The notes under the pieces are model-generated. The model had not been told where the DNA came from, did not search any database, and was given only the letters and a program-made list of their open reading frames with translations. A program made the position numbers and the translations under genes. This document shows, piece by piece, positions 34,751 through 46,477 of a DNA stretch of 64,000 nucleotides. Each line of letters starts with the position of its first letter. The first letter of the stretch is position 1. This DNA is from Powellomyces hirtus (lineage: Eukaryota > Chytridiomycota > Chytridiomycetes > Spizellomycetales > Powellomycetaceae), in assembly GCA_025526995.1 (NCBI GenBank), contig JAHLKG010000002.1:1240001-1304000 (forward strand), written 5' to 3'.

Positions 34751-37653
34751 CTAGTAGCGTACCTGGGCGGATTTGTCAATCCCCGGGCCCGAAGCACCAG
34801 CCGATTTTTGCTCGTCGCTGTTCCGGTGCATCCGCTCCTCATACACCTTCCGAATTTTCATCGCCATATCGTCAAAATCAGCAACAATGACATCAAAATC
34901 GCTGCCATCTAGAAGATATGCCATGACATTGGACGAGGCTTTGATGGTTGCGGTGCGTGGCGTTTGGCCAAGTAACGCAACCTCTCCAAAGAAGGCGCCA
35001 CTCGTAAGGCTGCCGATCTGCTTGCCCCCAATGATCACTTCCACAGAACCGAATATGATAAAGTACATCTCGTTTCCGACCTGATATAGAAGGGGGGGAA
35101 AAAAAGCGGGTATCAGATCATTTCCGATAAACAGTCATTGATGGCGAGAGCAAAGCTCCTTTACCCGGCCTTGTTCAAAGATGGTGTCACCCTTGACATA
35201 ATACACAGGCTTCAGCGCCGAAGCTATTTGTCCCAAGAAGTGCTCATCGCGACCGTCGCCGACGTTGCGGGAAAGGAAACTGACTTGCGTTATTAGCTCT
35301 CGGCAATTGGCTATGACGATTTCCTGGGCACGTTTGGGAAATCGATTAATATATGGGCTTTGCCATGCATCCGATAGAGTCGGTACCTGTCGCAAGCTAT
35401 CGTTCAGTTCGCTGAGGAGCGTGGCTTCGTTGAAATATTTTCCACGATACTTTAGATGAAAGTATTCCCGCACTTTCTTGCGAATGCCCTGGTCGAGGTT
35501 TTTGTATTTCATGTACTCATTTACTTCCTCAATCTTTGCTTTGTACATGCGTCCCATAGGGTCCAGACTATTCATGAGAGAAGCCACTGTTCCAAGTACT
35601 GCTCCATGCAGTGCTGCCGAAATGATGGCGGAAAGGACTAGGTTCCATTGTTCGCCCATCTGTTTCGGTCTGAGGGCAAAACGTGAAAGCGAAAGATCAA
35701 CAGGGAGTTTTCAGGGGAACACTTGCGCCGAGAAGCGCATCATAAAGCACATCATAAACCGCATGATTCTCCATACCTAAATGCTTCCGCTTGGAAAGCG
35801 GCAGTAAACATCCCGAACGTATATTGTGCGGCGACGGAATTGTGGATCAGGTATTCCGTCTCCTCCCAGCCTTCATAAGCGTAAACCCTTCCCAGAAGGA
35901 ATATAGAGCAGGAAAAGACATGGAAATATGCTCCCAGGGTTGCCACATACATGAGCAGAGCCGTGAAACTATCACCTACACCGAGAGTTGCCTGCACCCC
36001 TCTGCTAAATTGCCTGAGAATCGGGTTGTGCCTGACAATGCTATACAAGCTTTGCGCGCGTAGTAAACGAAAGTAAAGGAAGCATTCCGTGTGCTCTCCA
36101 TCCACCATTCTGTCGAACGGAATGATCGTCAATACGTCGCGACAGATCGTGAGGGCAATACCGACAAGCCAGTTTCTTGTATGTGGCCCGTTGGGCATCA
36201 TGAGCCAGCTGAGAGCAGTGTCTACGGAAAACACGATCGTTAAAAGCACGCTGACTAACGGCAGATGGCCAATGTCGTGTGCAAAACTGACGACGAACGG
36301 AATATAGCCGATACACCACCTACAATCGAGCATGTTAGTATGTAATGGTACGCCAACCATTCACGACAGATCGCCATGCTCAATAACGAAAGACAAGGAT
36401 TGCACATCGACTTACACGATCACCACTAAACGAATTTTCGATCATGAGGAGTGAGCTTCCGCATGGTAACGAGAAACTCTCTCACGGGCGCAGGGTTGCT
36501 TACCAGCCATCACAATCTCCCAAACAGCCTTTGCCATAGATCTCGGGTGCCACATCCAACCCGACGGGTGCGAGGCCGCCCACTTGTAAACGTCTGCCAT
36601 CTCAGCCTGGGTGTATGGGACCATGAACTCCGTATACCGCGGGATAGTGCAATAATCCAAGTACCATCGGTTAAAAACAGAGGTTAAACCTGAAAATGCC
36701 GAGGAAGTTATCGTGGCCGTATGCTTTCTGCGACGTTTGACAGGAACCAGGTGATGCGATGGAATCGCCTTCTGCGGGATGGCATGACCAGCTTTGTGCG
36801 CACTTTCTTGACCAGCCTCCATATCATCTACACATTGCGTCAAGAAGAATAAACCGGAATTGAGCATCCCTTCGCTAAATGCAAGACTCAATCCGGGTTG
36901 AATACCTGCTGGATATCTTGGCAGCACATCCGGTCTATCGAGTGGCGGGAGGGTATTGTTTCGGCCGATTTCAGATGATTTTCTCCGCGTTAGGGCAGAA
37001 GCATTGGCGCTGTCGGAGCGTTGCATTTCCAACGCTCTCTCCCTCTCCTTCTCAATCTTGGCTCGTTGCTGAGTAGGTGTAATGCCAATCACCGGCCCGG
37101 AATACGTGTCCTCCGAAGACATAGCTTTTGAGCCTTTTCTCTTCCCCGCTGCACTTTTCAAGCTGGTGGTGGAACCTGACCAGATGCTGTGCTTTGGTAC
37201 ATCGAGCGTTTGAGGCCCCTGCGCTCGCTGCTCAATATCGGCTTCGCTTCCACTTCCATTGTTCTGACCCTCCTCGTTCACACTGCTGCGGCTGATACAT
37301 TTCTCGATAGCTTCGTCGTTCAGAACTGGCAGATTATCCCCAAACACGACAGGATGTCGTCCATTTAGAGACGCCCACGACCGGTGCACATTGAGTGACT
37401 GCCTCCTTGGTAGCCCCACAAGAAGCCGCGGCTTAACCTCGGCCAGGAGGGGTATGTTTGATTCCGCGAACGAACCCCCAGCCATTAAAGGAACCTTGAC
37501 TTCCCCTTTGAGCACATGGCTTTCAACTTGGTCGAGGAGGCTCTCGATTTGGACTTGAATGTGCTGTACCTGCTGGCTCAGGGACCGAACAGCAATTAAG
37601 CAGTCGTATAGACTCCTTTGTGACGAAGCCATCGAACTACCGAGACCATACAA
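34751..37653 (-). CDS. Cyclic-nucleotide-gated (CNG/HCN-type) channel with non-canonical pore
   Basis: Five exons (37653-36504, 36425-36416, 36319-35777, 35669-35165, 35080-34751) total 2538 nt, or 845 residues, in frame. A coiled-coil-prone N-terminus and a long basic, Ser-rich region (about 370 residues) precede six membrane segments. S1 is assembled across the microexon (VMAVVIVWCIGYIPFVVSF). S4 is weakly charged (YFRLLRAQSLYSIVR). S5 is followed by the pore helix QYTFGMFTAAF, S6 is LVLSAIISAALHGAVLGTVA, and a C-linker follows (QGIRKKVREYFHLKY). The C-terminal cyclic-nucleotide-binding domain has MYFIIFGSVEVI and the phosphate cassette FFGEVALLGQTPRTAT with its arginine. Where K+ channels have GYG the sequence reads FQAEAF. 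A second in-frame ATG lies seven codons in. The last codons run over a possible donor (CAG|GTACGC), so a further exon is possible. Confidence 0.85.
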
Positions 37654-38421
37654 CTGAGCCGAGCTCTTCCGGTCAGTACCGCTGATTCCAAAAGCCGGTT
37701 GAACTGATGCACTGGTGAGGGTTTCACACGAATTATATTTTGCTGAGGGACCTTAATAATTTGGTAGTGGTATTTGGGGTGCTTTATTTTAGGAACTGGG
37801 CTTCAAATGACCCAAACTCCGACGACATTGCTTATTCGATAAGACATTGAGGGAGGATCGGAGCCTGATCGGAGGAGCCACATGAACAATGACAAAGCGG
37901 AGAGCGTCACAGTTTGAGTGAACACGTCAACAATACCCTTCAGAAAACAGCTACAAGAACGGTACAGAAAGAAACTCTTAACATCGTACAGGAAGGATTT
38001 ATTGCAGCTGACAAGCTCCAGATTGTTGTGTTCAATTCGAAACCTGTCCATGGATATTGTTCCTTAGTGACGAGTAGTTGCCAGCCTGAGCACAATACCC
38101 TAACCAGGTGCATTCTCCTTGTAGCTTGCAATGCAGAGTGGGGAAGCCAGATTTGCGCACAATGAGCTCCACTAAGAGGGGTGCTCCTTGAGTTGCCACA
38201 CTTGGGGATGAGGGACTTCCTCGCTACAGCAGTGCTCGGGAGTTCGGACCCTTGTCGTTGAATGTCCTCTGCCTTCTCCTGCACCACACCGGTGAACAGC
38301 GCCCGCAAAGTTCACACCGTCCGCATCCAAATAGAGTTTGGAGGGGTCAGCTGTTCTTCTTCTGTTGTTGCTTTGCGCTGCCTTTCTCTCCTGCTGACTG
38401 ACTGACTGACCCTCACGTTGC
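37654..38421. other. Divergent promoter region between channel and prolidase
   Basis: About 770 bases separate the two start codons. A short plus-strand frame (37914-38165) and minus-strand frames exist but show no family features. A (GACT)n run of about four units lies at 38395-38411. Confidence 0.4.
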
Positions 38422-39921
38422 ATGCACGCGTGGCGGGCCGTCGCTCGGGGGGTGTTTTATAAGAACTCACCCACCATCTCCATTGCTCCAAGATTCAGAG
38501 CACGACAACAGAACTCTAGCATTCACATCAGCCAAAATCGAAACATGACCACTTCCTCGTACGCTTCTTTGGCTCGTGAAAACAGGGTGAAGGTCCTGAA
38601 AAACTTGGCCGAAGCTGGGATAACGACTGGAGTCATGTATCTTGCTGGAATGAAAACCACGGAAAGGAAGTGGACCGACGCCGAGGTCGCTTTTAGACAA
38701 GAAAGTAACTTCTTTTACCTCACTGGAGCAACGCAACCCGATCTTCATCTACTCGTGGACATATCCTCTCAGGAATCCTACCTGTTCATCCCAAAATTCA
38801 GCGATGACCATGCATTGTGGTGCGGCGTGCCCCCAACCACTTCCGACATGAAGTCTCTGTATGGCGTCAACCATGCCCGTACAGTCGATGAGATTCCCGA
38901 CGTGCTTTCCTCACTGCAAGCTGCCAATGTGCACGTTCTGGAGCAAGAAACTGAGCACGGCGCCATTGGGACGTGGCAGTCCAAAGTCGACAAAACTGCG
39001 TTGTCCACTGCGGTGATAGAGGCACGCATGAGGAAAAGCCCTGGGGAGGTGGAACTGATGCGCAAGGCGGCAAAGATCAGCGGAGACGCGCACATCGCTC
39101 TGATGAAAGCAGTGGGAACCGGAAAAGGGTCGGAACGCGAAATGCACGCCCTCTTCGAGTACGAGTGCTTCCGCCAAGGCGGTCGATTCCAAGCTTACAC
39201 TCCCATTGTCGCCAGCGGCAGGAATGGCAGCGTGCTTCATTACGTTGAGAACACGGGTCCTATCTCTACTGACAAGCGTGACATGCTTCTTGTCGATGCT
39301 GGATGCGAGTACGATTGCTATGCTGCGGATATCACCAGAACGTATCCCGTCGGTGGAAAGTACGAAGGAGACTGGAAAACCACTTATGAGATTGTGCTGG
39401 ATATGCAGAATGCGGTTCTCTCCGCTCTTAAACCAGGAGTGAAGTGGGAAGACATGCACCAGCTGGCAAACAAGGTAGCAGCGGAAGGATTGATCAAAGC
39501 TGGTCTTGTCAAAGGCGATGTTCCCACCCTGCTGGCCAATCATATCCCGGCTATCTTCTTTCCCCACGGACTAGGCCATTCAATTGGTCTTGACGTGCAC
39601 GATGTTGGTGGTTACCCGAAAGGCGTGCCTCGACTGACAGATCCAGGTATCAAATATCTCCGTATGCGTCGAACACTCGAAAAAGGCATGGCCGTTACGG
39701 TCGAACCGGGAATCTACTTCGTGGACGCTATCTTGGATAAGGCCTTGGCAGATCCAGAACAGGTCCGCTATCTGAATGTGGACGTTGTCAAGCGGTTTCA
39801 AGCAACCGTTGGTGGTGTGCGCATTGAAGACGACGTCATCATCACGGAGGATGGAATCGACAACTTGACCGGCTGGATCCCGAAGGAAGTTGCCGATGTC
39901 GAAAAGGTCATGAGGGGTTAG
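38422..39921 (+). CDS. PEPD: Xaa-Pro dipeptidase (prolidase), peptidase family M24B
   Basis: Prolidase hydrolyses dipeptides with a C-terminal proline, using two divalent metal ions. The single-exon ORF encodes 499 residues: an N-terminal aminopeptidase-P-like domain (from about residue 45) and a C-terminal creatinase-fold domain. All five metal ligands can be placed: Asp in LLVDAGCEYD (about 291), Asp in YAADITRTYP (about 302), His in PHGLGHSIGLDVHD (about 385), Glu in TVEPGIYF (about 427) and Glu in GVRIEDDV (about 467). Spacing agrees with the human enzyme. The first 41 residues are Arg- and Ser-rich and may be a mitochondrial presequence. A second ATG at 38545 (MTTSSYASL) would give the cytosolic form, so two isoforms from one gene are plausible. 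Confidence 0.95.
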   Translation: MHAWRAVARGVFYKNSPTISIAPRFRARQQNSSIHISQNRNMTTSSYASLARENRVKVLKNLAEAGITTGVMYLAGMKTTERKWTDAEVAFRQESNFFYLTGATQPDLHLLVDISSQESYLFIPKFSDDHALWCGVPPTTSDMKSLYGVNHARTVDEIPDVLSSLQAANVHVLEQETEHGAIGTWQSKVDKTALSTAVIEARMRKSPGEVELMRKAAKISGDAHIALMKAVGTGKGSEREMHALFEYECFRQGGRFQAYTPIVASGRNGSVLHYVENTGPISTDKRDMLLVDAGCEYDCYAADITRTYPVGGKYEGDWKTTYEIVLDMQNAVLSALKPGVKWEDMHQLANKVAAEGLIKAGLVKGDVPTLLANHIPAIFFPHGLGHSIGLDVHDVGGYPKGVPRLTDPGIKYLRMRRTLEKGMAVTVEPGIYFVDAILDKALADPEQVRYLNVDVVKRFQATVGGVRIEDDVIITEDGIDNLTGWIPKEVADVEKVMRG

Positions 39922-40272
39922 GCGAATCGGTGAAAATGAACCCCTCCCAGATCACGCCTTGAATGCAGACAAGGAATAGTTTATAACAATCATTGTAGCC
40001 TGGGACACTACATATTTAGCATATACTGCTTCGAAGAAAAGATGTACACAGTTTACATACAAAATAAAACTACGAACGTGATGGGGCTTTCCGAAACCAT
40101 GAATATGTATGTGCAATGGCGTGTGCTGAAAGCAGCGTTACAAGCTTGCGAACAAGTCCACCCTCTTTTCTCGCAAATAAGGAAAGATTCATTACTTGCC
40201 CTCCATAGTCACGCGAACTGATAGGAAGCGGGACTTCAAGTCCGGAGTTCGAGGGGAACAGCAAGTTAACCA
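39922..40272. other. Convergent 3' region between prolidase and GPCR
   Basis: The two genes end tail to tail here. An AATAAA near 40063 on the plus strand could serve prolidase. No gene is seen. Confidence 0.5.
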
Positions 40273-43200
40273 TCATGGCGGGAATGACTTCTGAGAGCCC
40301 GGAGATCCTCCCAGTGATCGGTCTGATACCGCCGAAATGCTCACAAGGTCTGCAGGCTGTGCTTCGTGCGAGATTTGACGAACTCGCAAATTATTTCTGC
40401 GAGGAGCGCATGATCTGCTCATTGCCGTAGTCCAGCTCTCCAATTCTGCCTGAGAATCCACGCGTAGCATCAACTGCTTCACATCATCATCCACCTGCGT
40501 AAATTTCAGCATAAAAGTCTCTTCTTCGATGTTCGAGACAGCGTTGAGCGTGTACTGATTTAGAGGAAGGTATCGACATCCCTGTGAAGTCCATCTTAGC
40601 TTGTAATACAAAGGTTATGGGTGAAGAGAAACACAGTCTTACCATAAGTCCATCCACCATGTCGCCCGTCACTAGAGCAAATGACTTGTCTCCGTGGAAG
40701 ATCAGAGTTCTTTCCGTCCAAAAAGAGACGAAACCAGCTTTATCGACAACGTAAACCCGTCCAGATTTGGTCTACAGTTTGCATGTCATCTTATAAGAGT
40801 CTCGCATTTGGATGGAATGGCATGGTACGGAAAAGAAGCTGCTTACCGCTGGCCAGGCAGCGTGCGTCATATGTCCCAAAAGGGACGTACTGCGTCCAAT
40901 TTCTGGCAGGTCGACTTTCGTTGAACTCTTTGGATGCATCATATGCCACAGCTGGTGACAGCGCTTTCTATGCACGATGAGAGTCGTAGAGGCCGCCAAT
41001 CCGTATGCGCCAAAGCATTGGATAACATGTGTCGCGTTTTGTTGCAACGGCACAAACCAGAGCATTGAGAGCACGAAAACCATGATGGCGCTGGTGGCAT
41101 AGAGAACACGCAAGAGTGGTATGCTTTCCCTGAAGTTCATGGCAGGATCAGAAAGAGCTGATAACATTAAATGCCGGCGAACAGCATCCCACCTGAACCG
41201 AGCGGGAAGTTTCCGAGTTACGTAGGCAAAGAATCCATTTAAAAAGATCAGGATGAGAGTGTATCCGAATATTAGCGCTGCCCCATCAAAAAGTAACTGC
41301 CCCATCAGCTTACTTGTCATGCAGTTCACATCAAATTGGGATTCAAGCAATAAAACCAACCTTGCATTGTGGTTTGCAAAGCCTGGGAATCGGAAATGCA
41401 CTCATATTCGTAAATCTCCTTGTCAAGGTTCACTCTTGATTGAAGGTGCCAAACAGGATGCGGGGAGTCGTATGCCGTCCACACAAGCGCCAAAATCTGC
41501 AACAGACGAGCACTCAGCAAGGTTTTCGGAACACGCACGAAATCGTTTACTTAAGGGAAGGAGAACGGACAACTTACCGCATAAATGCCAACGACGCATG
41601 TCAGTATCCTGGACAGAGTTCTGGTCCCCAGAGCGATTCGTTTCGCGTGTTTGGATCCTTGCCGGCGGAAGATGCAGAAAAGCCGATATATCTTCACCAA
41701 TAAACTCCCCAGCCCAAGACCAAAACCGCAGGTGATGAGCCACAAAGAGATAACGCAAGATGCGGTGGTCGCCTCGCCGAGGAGATTTAGCGGGTAAAGA
41801 ACTGCAAAAGCCAAGCCAACAAGGTTTGTCAAAAGGAATGGGGGACTTGCTGCCTAAAGCGGAAGAAGGTTTGAATGTGCACGGAAGGTCTGGCTTGCAT
41901 TGCTATGTTGTAAGACATACCTTGAACAAGGAATGCTGGCGATGTTGGTAGACAACATACATCAGCAGAATGAGAGCTCCCAGTGAAATCAGAGTTAGGA
42001 ATACGGTTATGACGCCAAGAGCAGATAACCATTTGACGACTCGATACTCTCTCACGACTTGTAGGGTGTCGTATATAGGCTTTGTGGTTTGCCCTGCAAA
42101 GTACAGTGGAGTACTCTGCAATTCGAATTGTCTCGTTCCGCATGAATATGATGCAAATTTCTGGTACTCTCCGGCAGGTCCCCGTGATACGTTGTAATAG
42201 TAGATCCCATAAGTTGCGATGCGGTCGCCGGAAGTGTCAATGCTCAGATTGCCCGTAACACCAATGCGATCTGGAAAGCTGAAGTCGGCCGGGACTGCAA
42301 ACGAATGGTTGTTGGCGACGAGCGATGCCATTGAAACCCCGGCTTTCAGCGCCGAATCATACGCCCAAACATACGACTCGATGCATGTTGCATAAAAGCC
42401 AGAATATGCAATGGGCGCTGTCTCATCGCCCTTATACCATGGACTTCTCGTAGGCACGTTGATGTATTTATTCACGAACGCGTCAGAGAAGTTAGCCCAT
42501 GCGGGACCGACTCCTTCTTGTGGATACACCATCCATACGCCCGAGAAGAGGTCCCGTTCCTCCGGGGTCAAAAGAGACATGTCCTTGTATTGTGCGTCAT
42601 CCCCGGTTATCCATTGGTATCCACCCGCCAAGAACATGCCTGACCGATTCGCCTCCATCAACAGCTTCTGAAGATCGTTTGAAAAGCCCAAATGGACAAT
42701 GATCGTCGCTTCAGACTGGACTATGTTATTGATGAGTGGCGCAAAGTCGGTGGTCTCCGGGACAAACGTTTGTGTGGTCAAAACGGATATGCCAAAGTCA
42801 TTTATGTATTCTTGAGCAGCTGCCAGCAAGCCAATCCCATAACTGTCGGTACTGGACGTTATCGCTATCTTTCGCCAGCCGGAATTGGCCACAAGACCGA
42901 CGATTGCCAATGCCGCTTTGTTGTCATTCGGGATCGCTCTGATGAAGTTGGGATATTTTTCACGTTGCGACAGTTCGGGCGAGGTAGCTCCTCCATCACA
43001 AACAGTCAGACTGTATGCAGCGGCAGCAGAAGCATATGCTTCAGTTGGGTCCGAATAGCCGACTCCAATGAGAGCGTTGACAGGATTCTTTGACCCAAAA
43101 TGGATTGCTGATTTAATGGCGGATGCCACATTGGCTGTCCCATTCGTCGAGGAGCTGCTGTCGTCCACTAAAAGGGTTACAGCCCCTAGAGCTTGAAGCG

Positions 43201-43456
43201 CTGGATGCACCCCGGTACTGGGAGCCAATAGCTGATTTAAACGCAATTTCATCGCATCTACTACCGTCAAGGACCAGTCACGGTCGTCTCCGCGTAGTGT
43301 CAGGCTGCAGGCAGTGTACATGTTAGCCGAAGCACCTAACCTGAGCGGAACTGTCGCTTCAATGTTAAGCGCTGCTTACCTGACACCAATCTTGAGCTGC
43401 GCATTGCAAGTGACGGTAAAGACGAGCAGATAGAGCAACACCTTCCGTATTTGCAT
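40273..43456 (-). CDS. Class C (GABA-B-like) G-protein-coupled receptor with C-terminal PH domain
   Basis: The start at 43456 gives a signal peptide (MQIRKVLLYLLVFTVTCNA) in its own exon (43456-43380), spliced to LGASANMYTACSL at 43340. Residues about 25-420 form a periplasmic-binding-like Venus flytrap (ALIGVGYSDPTEAYA, FIRAIPNDNKAALAI, SGWRKIAITSSTDSYG, IIVHLGFSNDLQ). Seven membrane segments follow, including WLSALGVITVFLTLISLGAL, ISLWLITCGFGLGLGSLLVK, LVWTAY, LLFDGAALIFGYTLILI and RESIPLLRVLYATSAIMVF. After helix 7 (about 40960) come exons coding a PH-like domain: GRVYVVDKAGFVSFWTER, GDKSFALVTGDM, FMLKFTQ, and the closing helix with ELESWTTAMS. In fungi such receptors are known mainly from early-diverging lineages. 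The ligand is unknown. One junction near 41300-41361 is not resolved in frame; see findings. Confidence 0.85.
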
Positions 43457-44019
43457 ATTCGATAGAGAATTGCAGCGTCTAAAATCGTGGGTGTCGATTT
43501 CGAAAATTGGCCAGATTGGCTTTGGGTACCATCCCGCCCTCTGAATGCACCCCAGTCCCGTGATCCCCCACCCCAACGGTTGGACGCAGAGCGGAGCCCT
43601 CTCTGACGAGCTTATGTCATCCAAACGCGCTTTGGGAATCCGGTTCCTTTTGTTCGATGAGCGTTTTGTCGACAATTGCATTGATTGCTTGTGGCAGATA
43701 GGTAGATGCGGGATCAGTTGCTGCTTGATTGTGTAGACCGGGCGTGGTCGGTTCAAACGATGACCGGGGACAACATTATCCTGAAATGAATGAAGTTCAG
43801 ACACCGAATCATGGGTTCCATGGGTAACGGCTGCTCGTGTTCCGTGAAACCGCAGTACGACTTATGCACATTAAAAGCAGGGGCTCGCATAGAGCCCTTT
43901 CGTCCTCATAGTTTAGATTACACATGTAGATATTTCGAAGACTTGGATGTGTATCACATCATGTCGTTACTGATTAGTCGTGACATATAAAATTAGAAAT
44001 AAGTGAATGCTTTACGCTG
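43457..44019. other. Intergenic region between GPCR start and ATM1 end
   Basis: The GPCR frame stays open upstream of the signal peptide to about 43800, but it is hydrophilic and precedes a good signal-peptide ATG, so I treat it as 5' UTR. No other gene is seen. Confidence 0.4.
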
Positions 44020-46477
44020 TTATGGCGATGGCGGTACATCTGGTAACACGTTGTTTCCGTTGTGGTCTTTTTTGCGTTCATCTTGCTCTCCGTCTTGAGC
44101 ATTGGGATCGCCTCTCAGATGGCCGCGGACTTCCTCTTCCTCCTCGACGCGAGCCTGCGCCTCCGCATGATCAGTGGATGCAGACCCTTCCTGCTGAGCT
44201 TTCCACATTCCGGCGTACACTCCATCAGGAAGAGCTAGCAGCTCTTCATGTGTGCCACATTCGACCACCTTTCCTTCCTTCATGACGACTATCTGATCAC
44301 AGTCCATGATCGTTCGCAACCTATGCGCGATAAAGACGGCGGTGCGAGATCCAAGGCCAGCGTCCTTGGTTGCTGCATGGGGTTCGTGGAGGAAGTCACG
44401 GATCGTCGACATGATCGCGGTTTCCGTGCCTTGGTCCAAAGCTGATGTTGCTTCGTCAAAGAGCATGATGGGAGGATTCTGCGAGAATGGTTTCAGATTC
44501 ATTTATCCTTGGAAGAGCAAATATTGGGAAACAACATTACCTTCAAAAATGTCCTAGCTAGTTGAACCCGCTGCTTCTCTCCACCACTGATCATCAGTCC
44601 TCGTTCGCCGACTTTGGTTTCGTAGCCGTCAGGAAAGTTGTTCACGATGACATCGTGAATTCTCGCTTTCCTTGCCGCTTCTTCTACTTCCTCTCTCGTA
44701 GCATCCGGACGCCCGTAAAGGATATTGTAGTAAATGGTCTGATTAAACAAAATCGTGTCCTGTGGGACCACTCCCATAGACTGACGAAGACTTTCCATCG
44801 TGACATCACGCAGGTCTTGGCCATCAATGGTGATGCTTCCGATCTCGGGATCAAACAACCGGAAAAGAAGTCGTAATATCGTGGATTTCCCGCATCCACT
44901 TGGACCCACGAAAGCAACACTCTTTCCAGCCGGAATCGTAAAATTAACGCCATCAAGGATGGTTCGTCCAGGATGGTACGCAAACTTTACATTCTTCAGC
45001 TGGATCTCGCCACCTTTGGTCAATATGAGAGGAGGAGCTGTCTCGGAACTGGGCAGTTTACTCTTGACGTGACGCAGTCGGAACATGGTATCCATGTCGA
45101 TCAGACTCTGTCGTGTTTCCCGATACACAGTGCCGAGGAAGTTAAGAGGCATGGATAGTTGGAAGAGGAGACCGTTGACCATGACAAGGTCACCGACCGT
45201 CATAGTACCAGCAACGATCCCTTGTGATGCCATCCACATCGTCGCAGTGAGTGCCAGTGAAAAGATTGCGCTTTGTCCAGCATTCAGCAATGCCAGAGAA
45301 GTCACCGATTTGATGGCTGCCCCTTCATACTTTGCTAGGGACTTATCGTATCGTTGCATCTCGAACCGTTCGTTCGTGAAATACTTCACTGCCTCGAAGT
45401 TCAACAACGCATCTGTAGCTACTGACGCAGCCTTGTTGTCAGCCGCATTCATCTGTTTGCGGAACTGCACGCGCCATGTGGTTGTCGCGAATGTGAAGGC
45501 CGCATATGCGCCCATTGTCGCCAGAGTCACCCCGGCATAAGCGGGACCAAAACTATATGCCAAAATTCCGCACACCATCGATATCTCGAGAGCGGTCGGC
45601 ACGACGTGAAACACCATGGATGACAGAATCTGATTGATCCCTTTCGTTCCCCTATCAATAGCTCGCACCAGACCGCCCGTTTGTCGGTTGAGATGAAAAC
45701 TCAGGTCTAACCGGAGAAGGTGGTAGAAAATCTCTTTCGACGCATACCGGATAGCTCTTTGGGCAACGCGCCCAAAAACAGCAGTTCGCATCTCCTGGAA
45801 TAGTGATGACCCAAGTCTCGCCGCTCCATAACCGAGGAGCACTGTTCCAGCGACAGTCATCATTGTCGCTTCCGGAACTGGCATCGGCTGCAGGGCATCA
45901 ACCACTTGTTTGAACAAGATCGGCACGTTCACATTGAGAATTTTTCCGCCCAGGAGCAGACTTAGTGCGATGACAACCCGCGCTTTGATTCCAGGTTCAT
46001 TTTTTGGCCATAAATACGCCCCAAGTTCTTTGACAATCTGCCAATCAGCCGCGGGGGTTCCGACTTCAGGATAAGTCGAAGTTGGTGGCGGGGCAGGAGG
46101 TTGCTTGTCGGGAAGTTTGGCGGGCGAAGAAGATTGGCCAGTTGCTGACGGTCTTAATTGAATGTTTAAAGGAAGTGTACGCTGTTGACTGAAGTCAGAG
46201 CCTCCTCTCTCAGCCCAAATAACGATCAACAGGGACCGGGATACGTACGGATAATGGTCTGCAGTTTCGCTGGGTTGCGTGAGAAATGTATGAGGTAGGC
46301 AGCATAACAATCCCGCGTGACAGGATCGCCTGCAGGTACTCCACGGAGTTGTGTAAGCTTCTGGTTCCGAGACGCATTGCCTGACAGGTGATCTCGCACC
46401 TTGTGGAAGAAACCAGTATTCCGCCGAAGAGGATCTCCCCAAGCTTTTCGCGTGTATGAATGCAGATACGCAGACAT
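44020..46477 (-). CDS. ATM1: Atm1/ABCB7-type mitochondrial ABC transporter
   Basis: Atm1 is the inner-membrane half-transporter that exports a glutathione-linked sulfur species needed for cytosolic iron-sulfur protein assembly. Exons 46477-46245, 46188-44541 and 44478-44020 sum to 2340 nt, or 779 residues. The N-terminus is basic and fits a mitochondrial presequence. The transmembrane domain carries Atm1 features: [28 protein letters not shown] (glutathione-binding region), [10 protein letters not shown] and [11 protein letters not shown]. The nucleotide-binding domain has Walker [11 protein letters not shown]-loop [12 protein letters not shown], signature ISGGEKQRV, Walker [13 protein letters not shown] and switch histidine FIAHRL. 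The C-terminal tail is acidic and longer than needed for the fold. It starts about 290 bases from the MCM2 stop. Confidence 0.96.

Noticed and set aside
38911..39567. 218-codon open frame on the minus strand
   Set aside because: Antisense to the catalytic domain of prolidase and without any recognisable motif.
43460..43804. In-frame upstream extension of the GPCR
   Set aside because: A good signal peptide begins at the ATG at 43456, so the hydrophilic extension would block secretion; treated as 5' UTR.
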